A DNA stretch of 64,000 nucleotides, taken from positions 15,086,029 through 15,150,028 of the forward strand of contig CM075942.1 of assembly GCA_038030265.1 (NCBI GenBank). Direction: 5' to 3'. The position numbers and the translations under genes are program-made. Under the pieces are notes generated by a model. It saw nothing but the letters and a program-made list of their open reading frames with translations. It was not told where the DNA came from and did not search any database. The first letter of the stretch is position 1; every line of letters starts with the position of its first letter. Source of the stretch: Corythucha ciliata (Eukaryota; Arthropoda; Insecta; Hemiptera; Tingidae). This document shows positions 1 to 35,100 of the stretch, in pieces.

Positions 1-21468
<21,468 letters not shown>

Positions 21469-22972
21469 CGTTTTCCGGCGGTGTTAATGAACATAACCAG
21501 GCGTCGCGGAATTTACATTGAGGCCGGCTCCGGCTAGACAGAATGAAATGATACCAAATAGGAGAAAAGCACGCGACACAAGCACAAACATAAAAACTCG
21601 CGCTAAACACACAAAAACAGGGACGAAATTTGGGGAAAACAATCAACCACCGTAAGACAGTCGGCGACGACACGAGAACACTTTTTTTTTACCGCATAAT
21701 TATCGAGCAAAGAATGTTACAGGCGACAAGTATGAGAGGGGAAAAACTAAAGAAAAAAAAGATTTAAGACAAGGGACCGCTCCAGAGGGAGAGAAACAGA
21801 CGATGAACCCGGTCGGTTCTGTTCGTGTGTCATTTCCCTTCAACACGCCGCCATGTTGAGCGACTGGACGTCGATTATTTAGTTCGGCCCTGAGACGCGC
21901 GAGCGCTGCAGTTCGCCTTCCTTACCCTCCTTGAACACTTTTTTTTTATTTCCTATCTTTTTTCAATTTTTAGTTTTATTGTATTCTATATTTTATTTCA
22001 TTGTTGCGTGGGAAAAAAGGGGGAGCTGAACGCATACGAAATATTAACTGCTCTCGGGTAAAAAAAGAGAAAAAACTAAGGGGAGAAGGCTCCCTTCCAG
22101 CGTAAACAACAGCCACTTTCCTTTCATTTTACAAGCTAAACGTGATATCTGGAAAAGAGGGCAGAAGGAGAAATCATTAAAACTTCTGTGGCTGTACACT
22201 TGTTGGGAGACAACCAAGTGTTATATTTTCTTCACAAAGTTGCGTTTGATCGCTTTAGTTTGTGAGGATTATTCTATGAACGAGGCTCGCATGTTCCTCC
22301 CATCTATCGGGGGAATTCCAGGCAAGGAACCACCAACGAAGTGGACCATGAATTTGTTCGTTAACAATGAAAACGATGACAAAAACAGGGCAGCATTGCA
22401 AAAGTCCAAAAAGCCCAGGGGAACTGGGACACTTTGCTTCCGGAACTCCAAGTCCCTCTGTACATGACATTTTGAAGGATTTGTAACGGGGACAGTGAAA
22501 TTGGCCGCTTAGCCCCAAAATATTGGTGCCTCCAAAGTTGTTTTTACAGTTTCACGGCTGAAAATTGAGTAAAAATATATAAAAACTTTGAGTGGTTGAA
22601 TGTACATTTTCGAGGTAAGACTCAGTACATGGACATGATCTTAAAGGCATAAGTTGCTGTGTATACCTTGGATAGTTTGCTACAGAAAAATTGTAACTTC
22701 ACATAGAAAGAAACCTCATAATTAGCTGATTTGAGAGTTAATCGTACTAAAAAAGATCAAAACGTAAAGCCGAACGGTCAGAAGAAATTTTAGTATACGC
22801 CTGCGCCCCATTTTCGCGGTACTTCTAGTCTCCTATCACCTGTTGTCCTTTCTTTGATAAAATACGTTTGATAGTTTGGTTCCCTTGTGTTCTTTTCGCG
22901 GCTTGGTTTTTTTTCTCGTGTTTGCCCTTTTTTGGGAATTTTATTAACGAATACATCCCTGAGCCCCCCGCG
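21469..22972. promoter_or_regulatory. Shared upstream region of Abl (minus) and POLE3 (plus)
   Basis: 1.5 kb between two divergent start codons. It must contain the Abl 1b-type 5' UTR and promoter and the POLE3 promoter. The part 21780-21920 is GC- and CpG-richer (CACGCCGCCATG, GAGACGCGCGAGCGC). I see no certain TATA box, and the transcription starts are unknown. Confidence 0.5.
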
Positions 22973-25456
22973 ATGGCTGAAAAAGTGGAAGATCTCAACC
23001 TACCAAATTCGGTCATTCAAAGGATTATAAAGGAGACGATACCGCCCGGCGTCAACGTTAAGAAAGAGGCAAGAACAGCAATCGCTCGGGCAGCTTCTGT
23101 CTTCGTCCTCTATTTGACGTCGTCCGCGAATAATTTATCGTTGAAAAGCAACAGAAAGACTATAAGTGGGAGCGATGTCGTCAACGCATTGTCGATGACT
23201 GATTTCGACAGGTTCGTCGACCCGCTTAATATCGCTCTAGCGGGTGAGTTATTTGTTGAAAAATTATTATATATTAAGGGGTATAACGATGAAGGATTGG
23301 CGGTTGACGATTTATTTATAATGCCTTCGTAGAGGCTGTCAGTGTCTAGGAAGGTGACAGGTGACTTGTGTGAAGAGCACGTGGATCCCGGAGGGCGCCC
23401 CAGGGGCAGAAAAGTAGAGGCTCATTGACTTCTTCCTACCAGTCGGAATGACACCAAAATCGCACTGCCTGGGGGTCAACCACGAGCTAGCGTAAAAATA
23501 CCGCAAAAACGCGGTATCGATGGCGTTATAACATTACTTATGATAGAACGTCCTTCGTTACCGCTGGCGTTAATTTTTTAACGCTAGCTCATGGTTGACA
23601 CCCCCGTATCACAGAATTGTGGTCTAACCATCACAGGTGAACCCCGGAATGTAATATTATCCCAGTTGAAGTAGTGTTGCTTGCGATCATATGTCAAATT
23701 TCTTGAACTTTACGATTTTGTGCGCATGAATCACAAGGCAATGACCTAAACTAAACGCGCGTTCCAATCGCTCACTTTTGGCCTCGGAAAAATTACTTTA
23801 ATCACATAGGGCCCCGGGAATTGTGCCGTCGCCTGTTTTCGTCGGCATCGGTGAGGAGCCCAGTGTGCCGATAACAACTCCCCTTAAACGGGGTCAGATT
23901 CAGATCAACGGTACAGTCGGGACACCTTGACTGAATAGCCTCATAGTAGGCCATGTAAAGGTCTGATGTAGAAACAAGGAATTAGGCTACACTCTGCGGC
24001 AATGAGCTCCTCGTCGAAAGACGCCTCGTGATAATACATTTTTGGCCAAAAGTAATCAAATTGAGCTCTAAAATGTCATTCGGGGACAGGGTACTCATTC
24101 AAATACACGCAAAGAAAATCTCGATCAATTTTTCTTAACACCAATAATGGTCATAAACCCCTGCGAAACTGGCTTTTAAGACTCAATTCTCAGGTCTTTG
24201 TAACTGCTCTTTCAAGAACTGAGTTCACTAATTTGGCTGAATCTTCGTGGGCTTGACTCTTTCGAAAACTAATTTCGTAGGGTTTGCTTTTACAAACGCA
24301 CAATTTCCTGGGGTTAGCTGTCCAAAACAGATAATTTTGTGGTATGTATGACTCTCTAAAAAAAAATTCGCCAATTTCGATCTTTCAAATCTAAATTTCA
24401 CCAATTTGGCTCCCAAATAAGCAAAGTTTGTTGATTTGATTCTCTCAATACCCAATATCGGGGAGAGGTCTCATTTTTAAAAAATCGGAGTTTCGTTCTT
24501 ATTAAAACCAAATTTCACAGAATTTACTCTCGGATAAACCAATTTTCAGGGACACGAGCTGATGGGAACATGAATGAGCTCAGAAGGACACAAAAAAAAA
24601 TCGTTCACCGCCTACTTTTTAGTTTTTACTCAGAATCTCAGGCCTAAGACAGAATTCTGAGTAATGCGATCATTTTCGTTCCCAGTTACTGGATTCTGTC
24701 GTTAAACTGAATTCTATAGTGCAGTTTGACTGTTTCTAGCGGTGAAAAATTAATTTTTTTCGGCCAAAATTGTAGACAAGAGATCAGTTCCTGGGGGTTG
24801 CCTAGTTTATTCTGGTGAGTCCGCGAGCGCTGTGGCCAATGGCCATTTTGGGTAATAGAGCTCAAATAACCATCGTGAGCCTGACTATAATGGAAGGGTG
24901 GGAGAGGGGTCCTATTACTTCTACACGGAAATACCACAAGTAGCCACGTGATCAAATAATGACTCACAAGAGTAGGTGTTTTGCAGTTCTTCGAACCATA
25001 ATGACCAGCGACCTTATGTATGCGCAGTCGTTGACTGTTGTCGCTGAAGTTGCCCTGGTCGCGTGGTATGCTGAGGCTCCTTCGTGACTCTAGGGGCTAG
25101 TACGGCCTCTTTTCTATGTAAAACAAAAACCGGCGGAAGTTACAGCAACGTGAATAATTATCGTTCAATTTTCTCAATTACTACCTGGAACCGATTGTTT
25201 TTTTGTTTTTTTTTTTCATATTTCTTGCTTTGCAAAATAATTCATAGGACCCCGTAACTTTTGTGTTTCAGAGTACAAACAGTCGCGAGATTTGAAAAAA
25301 TTGACCCTTCTCGCCGGTAAAAAAAGTATCGACCTCGACAGTACAAAAACGAGAGAGGCTGCCGACAAAACGATAGAAGAGGACGACAGTGAGGCCACGG
25401 AAGATGCCGCGGATGAGGAGGAGTCGGAAGAGGAAGAGTCAGCAAACGCCGGGTAA
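22973..25456 (+). CDS. POLE3: DNA polymerase epsilon subunit 3 / CHRAC17 histone-fold protein
   Basis: Small H2B-like histone-fold protein of DNA polymerase epsilon and the CHRAC/ACF remodeller, acting with a POLE4 or CHRAC15 partner in the nucleus. Exons 22973-23243 and 25272-25456 give 151 residues (human POLE3: 147). The start [15 protein letters not shown] is the conserved N-terminus. The histone fold covers about residues 9-90, with SKEAR-like [26 protein letters not shown] and a final helix split by the intron (codon G|AG makes Glu). The C-terminus is an acidic tail rich in Glu and Asp, as in the family. An in-frame ATG at 22868 adds an unconserved hydrophobic stretch and is probably 5' UTR. 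The gene diverges from Abl and converges on LRSAM1, 233 bases away. Confidence 0.95.
23471..23605. mobile_element. MITE-like element, 135 bases
   Basis: Ends are inverted copies: GGGGGTCAACCACGAGCTAG on the left against GGGGGTGTCAACCATGAGCT read from the right. CGC-rich inner sequence, no coding. Target duplication not evident. Confidence 0.65.
24180..24560. repeat. Degenerate tandem array, period about 30 bases
   Basis: About 12 units resembling AATTTCGTGGGGTTTGCTCT plus TTCAAAAACC. The same unit type and strand recur at 55640-56110. Confidence 0.65.
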
Positions 25457-25689
25457 AGCTTAGCTAAACGTACAAAGCTCAAAACTTGTTTTCTCAGTTA
25501 GTATAAGTCAAGTCTTTATCACCTTGTTTTGGTTGTTTTTGTGATCTACAACCAGGGAGGACCTTGTTTCCGTGATAAAAAATATTCTCAAAACTTGTAC
25601 CAAACCCCTAAAAGGCTAACAAAAATGACTAGCACGTGTTTAAACAATTTTTGTGCGATGTAGAAAATTGTTATAAAGACGATTTAAAG

Positions 25690-28600
25690 CTACGATACGA
25701 GGAAATCAATCGGTTGAACCTTTTTAACTATTTCGGTCCTACACAACGGGCACAGGTTTAACTGATCGGAGCATTTTAAACAGCAGCATAAGTGTCCGCA
25801 GGGTAAATAGACGACCTCAAACTGAAATAGACAATGGAAGTGGGAGGGTAAATTGCTCTTGAACTAAACTAGTGACTTACCTTCTCGTTCATGCAAACGA
25901 CACACTCCGAATTAAAGTCGATGTCCTCATCAATTGGAGGGGCGGAGGGTTCGGCGTTGTCAACCAATGAGAAAGGTGGAGCGGATGGGTTAATTGAGAA
26001 CGCTATGAAACTTCTGACGGCGTCGAAGACGGCTCTGGCTTCATCGTCATCAAGACCCAACTTTGGAAGTAGATTAGAATATTAATTTAGTAAAACAATT
26101 CGTTAACGTTTTAAGAGGTACCTTCATAAGGTGTCCAACTGTTAAATCGTTCAGATTAGCGCCCAACAGTATCGGGAGGTGTTTGTGAACGTTGCGCAGC
26201 ACCATAAATTCGATAAGGCGGGGGTCCAAGGCAACATGGCAGTTCAACAGCTTTTGGTACTGTTTCATCCAGTAGTCCTCTTCAACGTTTTCACTGTCCC
26301 GAACCTCCTCCATCCGTCTCATTCGTTCCAATAGTCGCGACGTGCGCTCTTCCCTTTGTTTCAACGTTTTGGCAAACAGTTCGGACAATTGACTTCTCCG
26401 GTTGAAGAGGTCGTCCTTGAGGATTAAAAACGAAAATCAGAAAAATCGGTTTGTGTCGCATACTCAACTGTGCTGTACTTACCTGCCAGTGTTCTTCGTT
26501 CAAGGATTTCTTTTTCAGTTCGATCATAGTCAATCGCGCTAACTGCCTTTCCATGATTTTCAATTGAGCTCGCAATTTGGCCGATTCCAAATCACCATTG
26601 ACCAACAGTTTGGCGACGGCCGCCTGCTGTACTTTTTCGTCTTTGATGAGCCGCTCTTGAAGAGCGGTTTGACTTGTCGTCCGATTGAAGAGAGTCTCGG
26701 CTAGCTGAGCGTCCATTTCTAGTTCCCTAAAAAAATAATTTATGATTAACCCTTGGTGGGCGGCGGATGGGTATTGTTAAACGAACCGAGCGAGAGATTC
26801 CTTAATAAGGTCGGCCTTGGCTTCCTCATGGTTCATAATTTTTTGAATATCTTTCTCCAGAAGTGTTTCCATTGAGGCTACGAGATTTCAAAATAATTTT
26901 AGTATTGATGTTTTAAAATGTTGCATCAAATAGGAATCCAGGACAAATTTTTAGGGGGGGGGGGGTTCTACTGATCCAGGGCTAAGGTACGCCCCTGGAG
27001 AGGAAAGCAACAAAGCCACAGTCAAGCCCAAGAACGTCATCACATCTCAGGCCATTTTCTCCCTACCGTTTTTGTACCACCACTCTGTCGTCGATGCCGT
27101 TTTCCTGCCACTAGACCCCGAGAAGCTTCGTCTTCTTATCAAGAATTTTCCGTTCAGTTTCAACAGTTTTTAGATGGCGTGAATTGTAAGCTCCTTTTTG
27201 GTAATGTGTAGGGGAGGGGGGCATTAACCCATCACACCATCAACGCGCAACTTAGTTTTTTAGGGCCTCTTTGCGCATGCAAACGGTAACTACCGTACGT
27301 ACCAATAATTTCCTTCTTCCTCAATTCAGTGTTCAGTCGTTCGTGAAATAATTTCTCTTCCGACTGTCTGTCGAGTTCTTGCAGTTTTATCAATGTCAAC
27401 GGGTCGTTTTCAAGTTGGTGCATTTCAAGAAGTCTCGAAATAACTACGTCGGCGCTCTTTTCGCCTAAAAACAAAAATTTAATTTGGGGAAAAAATTGTT
27501 TTAAACAACAATTTGGATTCACTTTTTTTCAATTGCTCCACGAATTTCACTCTTTCACTTTCTTTTTTTGACTGGAATCTCATAACTTCTTCGACGATTT
27601 TTTGTTCTTGAGCTTTTAAGTCCTCTACGAGCTGAAAAATGTAAACTGTGAGCCCAAACATTTGGGGAGGAAAATGCTTTTTTTAAAAACCTTTTCTTTG
27701 TCGTCTTTGTGTGAGCTATGTGTCCTGAATTCGTCCCGTTGTCTTTGAACCAATTCTTTTTCTATGGCCATTTTATCGCGTTGTTTTACTTCCTGTGACC
27801 ATTTGTGGGGAAGGGGAGAGGGTTAGATTAAGGCGTTACTCATCAGAAAATTGACAATTTTGGCAAGATGAAATAGACAGCTAAGACGCTAAGTTTTGGA
27901 TTAAAAACAGTGTTAAAAGGCCGTATTACACATGCCCTGCGCCAAAGCGAGTAGGCTCCGCCGAGGGTGAGTCAGTGGATGGCCCTTTAGTGGTGTATGT
28001 AATGTGGCCTTTATAAACCTAAAATTGTGCTTAGATAAGAATAGACAAAAAATACTCTACACGAATAAGACACAGTCATGGGGCTAGTCATGGACGTTGA
28101 CACCGTAAATGATTTAAAAAGCAATAAATCGTGAACAAAATTAGATATCAAAATCAAAACGTGCCTTTTTTTTCTCGAGCTCGAGTAACATTGCCTGCAA
28201 AATTAAGAGAAATGAAGTGATGAGTACTACAGAAGTGCAAACTATAGAAGCAAATTAAAATACAAAGAAAAGCGACAATTATTCATTCATAAAACTAGGT
28301 AATTAGCGGGTTAATTGTTAATTTAAACCTCCAAGCGTTCATTTCGTCGAGACTCCATTGAAATGGCCGAGGAGTGCTGACTAGAACTGCCACCGGCGTT
28401 ATTTACAACGCGATTTGAAGCGCCCGTGTATTCGACGCCCATTTCTTGATCCGATAAAATCGAGGAGAAAAATGATTAAAAATTAGCCTCTAATAATTTG
28501 AAAAAAATGAATACCTTTAGCTAAAAACTTAAGAACCGCGGCAGTGCCCTCAAGGACCACACGATCTGGTGGAAACGTGTAGCGCCCCGAGTCGAGGACA

Positions 28601-29659
28601 AGACGGGACAATTTGGGGCAGAGGCAGAGATTTGTCGGAAGTTCGTTCAGGGCTAAATTACCTTGAAGGTGAATTTCTTCGAGGCCTATCATGCTGGACA
28701 TTGAAGATGGAAGTTTTTTGAGCTTATTAAATGGGGCGCTGAGGATTCGGAGATGTCTTAGTTGACACAGACGTTCGGGAAGTGTTTTGAGGAAATTGTT
28801 GTTCAGGTACAGTTCCTGGGAAGAAAAAATGTCGGCCAATTCGAAAAACGGAGTGAAGCGTATCAGTTTAAAACGCGTATCCTCATGATCAAAACCGTCA
28901 CTATGCGGACCAGCATCATCGATAATCGACAATGGACCAAAGTGCAGCCCGTTACAACCGACAGGGCTGGGTGATCCTGGATCTCATCAGCCCATCAGTA
29001 TGATTAGAACTGGGGGATCACCCACACCCACCAAAAGGCGGAGATGCGTGCCTGGCTGATGGGAGCCATGACCGAGTAGCTTATGTGCGGAGGAATGGGC
29101 CGCACGTCGGTTCATTTAGGGATCAACAAGTGGCCCTGAGTGGATCGTGCATCACAATCACACGGGCGCTAGTCATAATGGATCCGTGTTTTAGACAAAC
29201 CCTAAATTCAAGCTATTTACAGTTAAATTTGATAAAGCGTCGATGTTTTCGGGCAACGCCTTAAAACTATTGTGGCTAATATCCAAAACAGTCAACAAAG
29301 TCAAATCCGAAAGGTCACCTCCACCACTTAGGGAAGTCAACGAATTACGCTGGAATTATAAAAAGTGAGTTTTAACCACCGTACTAGTACGACATCATCA
29401 GGGTCACTCACGTGTAAATAAAGCGATTCTTTTCTTAGAACTTTAACGATAGAAAAAGTTCCTTTAGGCACCACTTTGAGATCACAGTCAGAAAGATCAA
29501 AGCCCGGCTCAGGAGCTTCTTTTGACTGGAAAGGAACAGAGACTTTGAAAAACCCACGCAAGTTGGAGCATTTTCAGTAAATCTCACCAAGTATAATTTG
29601 TTTTGAAGTCTTGCTTTGTAGTCGATACTATTTGAAGCGTGCCTTTTAAAAAAACTCAT
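25690..29659 (-). CDS. LRSAM1: LRSAM1, RING-type E3 ubiquitin ligase with LRR, coiled coil and SAM
   Basis: Ubiquitin ligase of endosomal sorting (TSG101) and bacterial autophagy. Fourteen exons: 29588-29659, 29412-29525, 29221-29349, 28515-28815, 28329-28444, 28165-28194, 27691-27792, 27523-27631, 27303-27464, 26787-26877, 26483-26726, 26122-26415, 25881-26060, 25690-25821. All phases agree and give 691 residues (human: 723). Leucine-rich repeats cover about residues 30-205, a long Glu/Lys/Gln coiled coil about 240-540, SAM about 545-608, and the RING 641-675 (CVVC, CGH, CPLC). Two PSAPP motifs (613-617, 626-630) are TSG101-binding sites; the human protein has PTAP and PSAP. The intron after the 30-base exon 6 appears to use a GC donor. 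Exon 5 has a weak GTTTAA donor. Confidence 0.93.
27916..28012. mobile_element. Short imperfect hairpin in an LRSAM1 intron
   Basis: AAAGGCC..ATTACA on the left pairs with TGTAAT..GGCCTTT on the right. About 97 bases, GC-rich interior, non-coding. Confidence 0.45.
28816..29220 (-). other. LRSAM1 intron 3
   Basis: 405 bases. The segment 28960-29200 is clearly GC-richer than its surroundings and has several short inverted words (CATCAGCC with GGCTGATG). It could be an old repeat fragment. No gene or RNA is recognised. Confidence 0.5.
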
Positions 29660-32101
29660 GGTTCAGCGCTGTTATTCGCGAAAAACGTCTGATCTTGTGC
29701 CGTTAACTCATTTCCGTCGTATCTTTTGATTTATAGTACGGCAGGATATCTTATCAGGACAGAACTGGAGTGCAGGAAGGTGTAATATTAGTTTCATTAC
29801 ATTCCGTTTGGAGTCGCCCCCCTAACTCTGTTTACATCCTAATCCGCACGAGCGCTAGTGACGCCCTTTTTTAAACCGTCAGGAATTTCTGGGGTCATAA
29901 GCTGCACGATGGTACGAGCAAATAATCCCCTGAGGGTCTCATCGCACTTTTCATAGTTTGACGCTGTAAATATGACAATTGTTGGTCAAATGTAACGAGC
30001 CAAGGGCGTAACAAGACGTGCTTTCGGGCAATTCACGAAGAGTGAAGGGGCTTGGGTGCGCAGTGGCGGACCAAGGCAATTTGGAGCCCGTGGCGGGGTA
30101 CCATAATCGAGTGACACTCCCCCCCCTCCATAAACAATCCGGAAAAGCGACGTCTTCAACAAACTGGAGTCATTGATGTCAGGAGATCGTCGAAATTAAT
30201 GGGGAACCAGAATAGTAGAAGTCCCGAGACGACGCGGTGGAATTTTGTGGTGTCGACACATCCAGAAAACCAATTTCACTGTGACGTTTGTAAAACAAAA
30301 TACACCAAAATTTAGCGAAAAAACTAACCACATTCGCACCACACAATTTCACGCGCTTGGCACTTCAGAACCCTTCTCGGACATATTCTTGGTCAAGAAT
30401 ATATCCGTCCAATCCATCCCAAGACACCAGCAAATATACATGACAAGAATTCGTAATTTAGCTCCCCCCCCCCACAATTAAATGCACTGAAAGAACCATT
30501 TTTTCGAATACCTCAGAGAATTTGGCTATTATAGGGGTCATTGAAGCCAAATGTCCACACTTCGCGCGGATATGCATGTTAATAACTATGAAGGGGGGGG
30601 GGCTAGAGTCAGTACCTAAGAGGTTGCATCTCACCGAGGGATACGCAACTAACAATTTGACACAAAATTAAATCTTCTATTTTGTCCTTCATTCAAAATA
30701 AAAATAAATCATCACATCGAGAGTTAAATTCCAACAATAAATAATTTAGAAAAATATAAAAAACCTAATAAACTGTTTTTTGTCAAAAGTATCACAATTA
30801 AGCCTGCAATACATTTGTATGAGTTATTGAAATAAAAAGTCTTTTAAAACCTCAAATTTTATCGGAACAACCATCATTCAACAAGCCAGAATTGGACCGT
30901 TTAACGATCGGTTCGGGTTGTGGGGCGGGAGGGTGTGTACAGACGGAAGGATTTCATTTTTGTTCTTGGTGCTCCCAAAATTCGATCGGACTGCCCCAGG
31001 AAAGGAATTTCAGAGTGCTGGGACAGAGAGTAAGGAGAGCATTCAACAATCGTTGTACCTGTTCTATTTGGCGATTTTTTTCTTCAAATAATCGAAAAAT
31101 TCTAACTTTTTTTTGACAAAGTAAACATTCATACAGGCGTAACAATTATTCACAACATTAACATGGAACATATACTTTTTTCTTTTAATTAATTCTTCTT
31201 TATCAATCCCGTTGGTGTTAATTCAAAACACATTTCCAACGCCTAACAAAATATCTTATTTCTTCCGAAATACTGTCGAAATTTTTTAAAATTTCATCAC
31301 ACTAGGATTGGCATTTGTGCCAATCCAACAATTTTAATTTTTAAATAAAGGGACAAACTTAAGGAGAAGGGTAGAGGGGTAACTACAGAAAACTGTTTGT
31401 TCACGGCGCCTACGGTGGAGGAGGAGGCGGTAAAACGGCGCCCTTTGTGAACGACATAACTAACCACTTAACGAACGGTGGGGGTTCTGGATGAGAAATT
31501 CACTTTCACCTCGGAGAACAACGATGAAACAAAAGAATTAATAACGAGATCGAAGGAATTCCACAAAATATTCTTCGCTAACCGAATATATTTTTCACAA
31601 AAATAGCTATCCCAGAAAATATCAACGACCTAAAAATGTCAAATGGGAGAATCATTATTTTCGACTTAAAGAATCGACGCTTACCCGTAATTTTTATGCG
31701 ATCGCCCGAGGAAAGACTTTAAAACAATTCCTTGGAGGCCCTAAGAGTGTCTAGAGGCCCCAAACGTTTTTCTTATCGCTTATGGTTTCATCTAGGCCGT
31801 CGCTAGGAATCAATTTTATGAACGTCTTGTGCGATTGGTGGTTGGAGGGGATTTGGAAGGCCGAGGGGGACCATCCCTCACGGCGATTTTTTTCTATCGA
31901 ATATGAATTTATCGACAAACGTCTTGAAACGGATTCATACCTGGGAGGGGGGACTAGTCAAGTTCTTAAATAGCATGGGCTTAATGGAGTGAACGGCGTG
32001 AGCCATTCAAGAAAATTCGCAACTCAAAAGTTGCGAATTTCTCAATATTTTGATTTAAAAAATAATTTCGTTTGAATAACATTTGGAAAAAAGTTTCAAT
32101 T
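29660..32101. other. Intergenic: LRSAM1 upstream region and SHOC2 3' region
   Basis: 2.4 kb between two minus-strand genes. It should contain the LRSAM1 promoter (left) and the SHOC2 3' UTR (right). C10 (near 30464) and G10 (near 30592) runs occur. No supported gene or clear polyadenylation signal was found. Confidence 0.6.
32013..32040 (-). other. Perfect 12-bp hairpin just after SHOC2
   Basis: AAATTCGCAACT, loop CAAA, AGTTGCGAATTT: a perfect 12-base-pair stem with a 4-base loop. It starts about 62 bases past the SHOC2 stop codon, so it should sit in the 3' UTR. Role unknown. Confidence 0.75.
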
Positions 32102-35100
32102 TCACATCGTTCGATAAGGTCCCTGCATTTTTAGATACTTAATGACCAGAGACGGGCCATTGGCGACGATTTCCGGCGGTATCTGCGTTAAAGGACAATT
32201 ATCGATACTCATGATTTGAAGGCTCGTGCACAGAGCCAATTCAAAGGGCAAATTGTGCAAGTTGGGGTTGTCATTGATGTAGAGGGACTCAAGATTTTCA
32301 AGCGTTCCGATCTCTTCCGGCAGGTGAACGAGGTTGTTCTCACCGACACCAAGGTGAACGAGATGGGACAGGTTGCCAATGGCCCGTGGTAGAGTCTGCA
32401 GTTGATTGGACTGAAGCATGAGTTTTTGAAGGTCGCGAAGGTAGCCAATTTCAGCGGGAAGCTGTTCAAGGCGATTCTCTTCTAGATCGAGGACTCGAAG
32501 TTTTTTTAGCATGGCAATAGTTGAAGGAAGCCTCCTCAATAAATTATTTGAAAGTATCAACACTTCTAAATTCGTTAAATGCTGAATATCGTCAGGCAGC
32601 TGTTTCAATTGATTCGTTCCCAAATTAAGCTCCACCATAGCCGACCAACTCCCTAAATCCAAAGGCAGTGACGTCAACGCATTTTCCTTCATATTCAATT
32701 TCGTCAAATTTTTCGCTTTAGAAAAAATATTGTAAGGGATTTTATCAATTTCATTGTGCTCCATATTCAAAGTTTGCACGTTCACAAACTGTTGAGGTCC
32801 CCCTGCCGGGTAACTCGTGAAATTATTTCGAGACAACGTGATACTTCCTAGTACTTCCAAACTAGCCAACAGCCCTTCAGGCAACCCAGACAACATGTTG
32901 CCCTCAACGTTAAACTCGTCCATTTTTTTACAATTTCCTAGCGATTTTGGAATCGAATGAAGTCGATTATAACGAAGACCAATCCGTGTCAACGACGTCA
33001 AACTGCCGATACTTTCGGGAATGTCAACGAGTTCATTGTGCTGGAGATCTAAAGTTGTTAATTTTTGGCACTGACCGATCTCTTGGGGTAGACGCTCCAG
33101 GTGGTTGTGTGAAATGTCAAAAGTGACCAAATTGGTGAGGCAACCGATGCCGGCGGGTAACTCTCGAATTTTATTTTCTCTGAGGCTAAGCGTAGTCAAA
33201 TTCGTTAGATTTCGAATTTCATCTCCGACTTCTCTAATTCGGTTAAACCTGCAACGCAAAATTTTAGAGAAATAAATAAATGTCAAAACAAAAAACAATC
33301 TCACCTTAGGTGTAAAGTCGTTAACGAGGTTAACGCATAAATAACGGATGGCAGGTCGTTCAATTTATTGTGACGGATATCGAGAAGTTTTAAATGTTTC
33401 AAGTGGGCAAACGAGTCGGGCAGAGTGGTCAGGGAGTTTTCATTGACGGCCAAACGCTCCAAATTCACCAACGAGCCGATTTCGGGCGGAAGTGAAGTCA
33501 ATTTGTTGCTATAGATGTAGAGTTCGACCAAGTTTGTGAGGTCTCGTATGGACGCTGGAAGGGTTGAAATGTTCGACTTGCTCAGGTCGAGACGCGTTAA
33601 ATTCTCCTCGCGACATTTGACGAATTCTTTCGCTAAGTCCAAGTCAGCCTAAACAGAGATTTAAACGGTTTTTTATTATTTTTTAAAAAAATATATACTG
33701 TCCTTTAGTTCAGCTCGCTTTAAGGAGCCAGGGAGTAAAGTTTTGTCGGTATTTCTACACTACTTCATAATGAAAGGACCAAGCCAGTTAGTGGAACGAT
33801 TACCTGAGAAAATAGCTGATGGTCAGAGGTCAGGAAAAGTAGAAAAAAGAAACATTGAACCACCAGCCTTCTCATGGCTGAGAGTTAGCCATGGGAAGGC
33901 ATGGCCAATAGTGTCCGCGACTAGTGTTTTTCAGACAACGAATCCGAAAATTCGGACCGTGAAACACAGACGATGGAAAATTCCGCGAGAAAGAGCCTCT
34001 CAGTTACAACAGTTGTTCGTTACTAGGATGTCAATATATTTTACTCATCAAATCAGAATGACTTTTGACTCAAGTTGGCTGTTGACTCACGCTGTGGTGA
34101 GTATCAGAAGGTAAATCACGACACCTGTAGCTTTTTTTTTTGTTGACAGAACTGGGACAATCACAAACAGAAATTTCGTGGACCATTCAACTAGGATTCA
34201 CACTTGGCTAGACAGCCGATTATTACAGCCCAACTGACCAGTTTTTTTTTTTTAGGCCAACTGGCGGGCTCTAGGCCGAGGAAGTCAGTTTTGTGTTCGG
34301 ACTAAAATTGCATTTCTACTATTTGAGGGCGGAGTGATCTGAATGTTATCGGGCCGATTCGTGACTTCCCGAAGAAAAGTCGGTGAAGGTGTGTTTGATG
34401 AGTGAAGGGACCGCTTTGGCCATGGTGGCCTAGGGCTCTACCTCCAATGCCACTCTGAGACTGGCAGGACCACTCCGGAATGAGACTCAATCTGGACGGT
34501 GAGTGAAACATTTAGATGCAACTGAGTACCCCATTCTGAAGTTTCCTGAAGGCCACACGCTGTACCAAAGGTCACCTCGTGGTCTGGATGCGTCAGTTTC
34601 CTGACTACTTTGTTTCAACGAATTCTACGGGGCCTATACTTAGGACGTGATGCGCTTTACTGTTATTGACGGGACTCGTCAGTTTGTGGGACTGAGTTTA
34701 AGGAGTGAATGAGGACCGATAATCTTGACCACCCTGAGTGAAAGCGAGCTGCTTCGAATAAGCGATATCAACTTACCTGAACGGGTTTATTCTTCTTGAC
34801 TGTGGGCTTCGGTTTATTCGACTCGGGATGTTTCACAGTCACCACTTTAGGTCGAACGACATCGCCGCCACCCAACGACGACGACGACAGTTTCTTCGGC
34901 GGAGCCGCCGATTCCGACGACGAGCTCGTATGATCGCACAAGTCAGCGGAGGCTGTGGCGGCCGTCGTTTGATGACCGCCGCCCCCGCCTCCACTGTTGT
35001 GACTCACTTCGAGGTCTAACGTGTCGATAGCCGAAGACGACGCTAGGATACCACCACCACCGCTCACGACAGCAGACTTTTTATACTCGGCCAGTCTTTC

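Larger units (their letters stand above)
23244..25271 (+). other. POLE3 intron
   Basis: 2.0 kb, no gene. It contains a hairpin element (23471-23605) and a degenerate 30-base array (about 24180-24560). Retention would end the protein early after an unrelated tail of about 30 residues. Confidence 0.8.

Noticed and set aside
22868..22972. Upstream in-frame ATG that would lengthen POLE3 by 35 residues
   Set aside because: The added stretch is hydrophobic and unconserved; the family starts MAE..EDLNLPN at 22973.
26291..26716. 141-codon minus-strand frame as a separate protein
   Set aside because: Its first part is LRSAM1 exon 26483-26726; the rest reads through an intron into the wrong frame.
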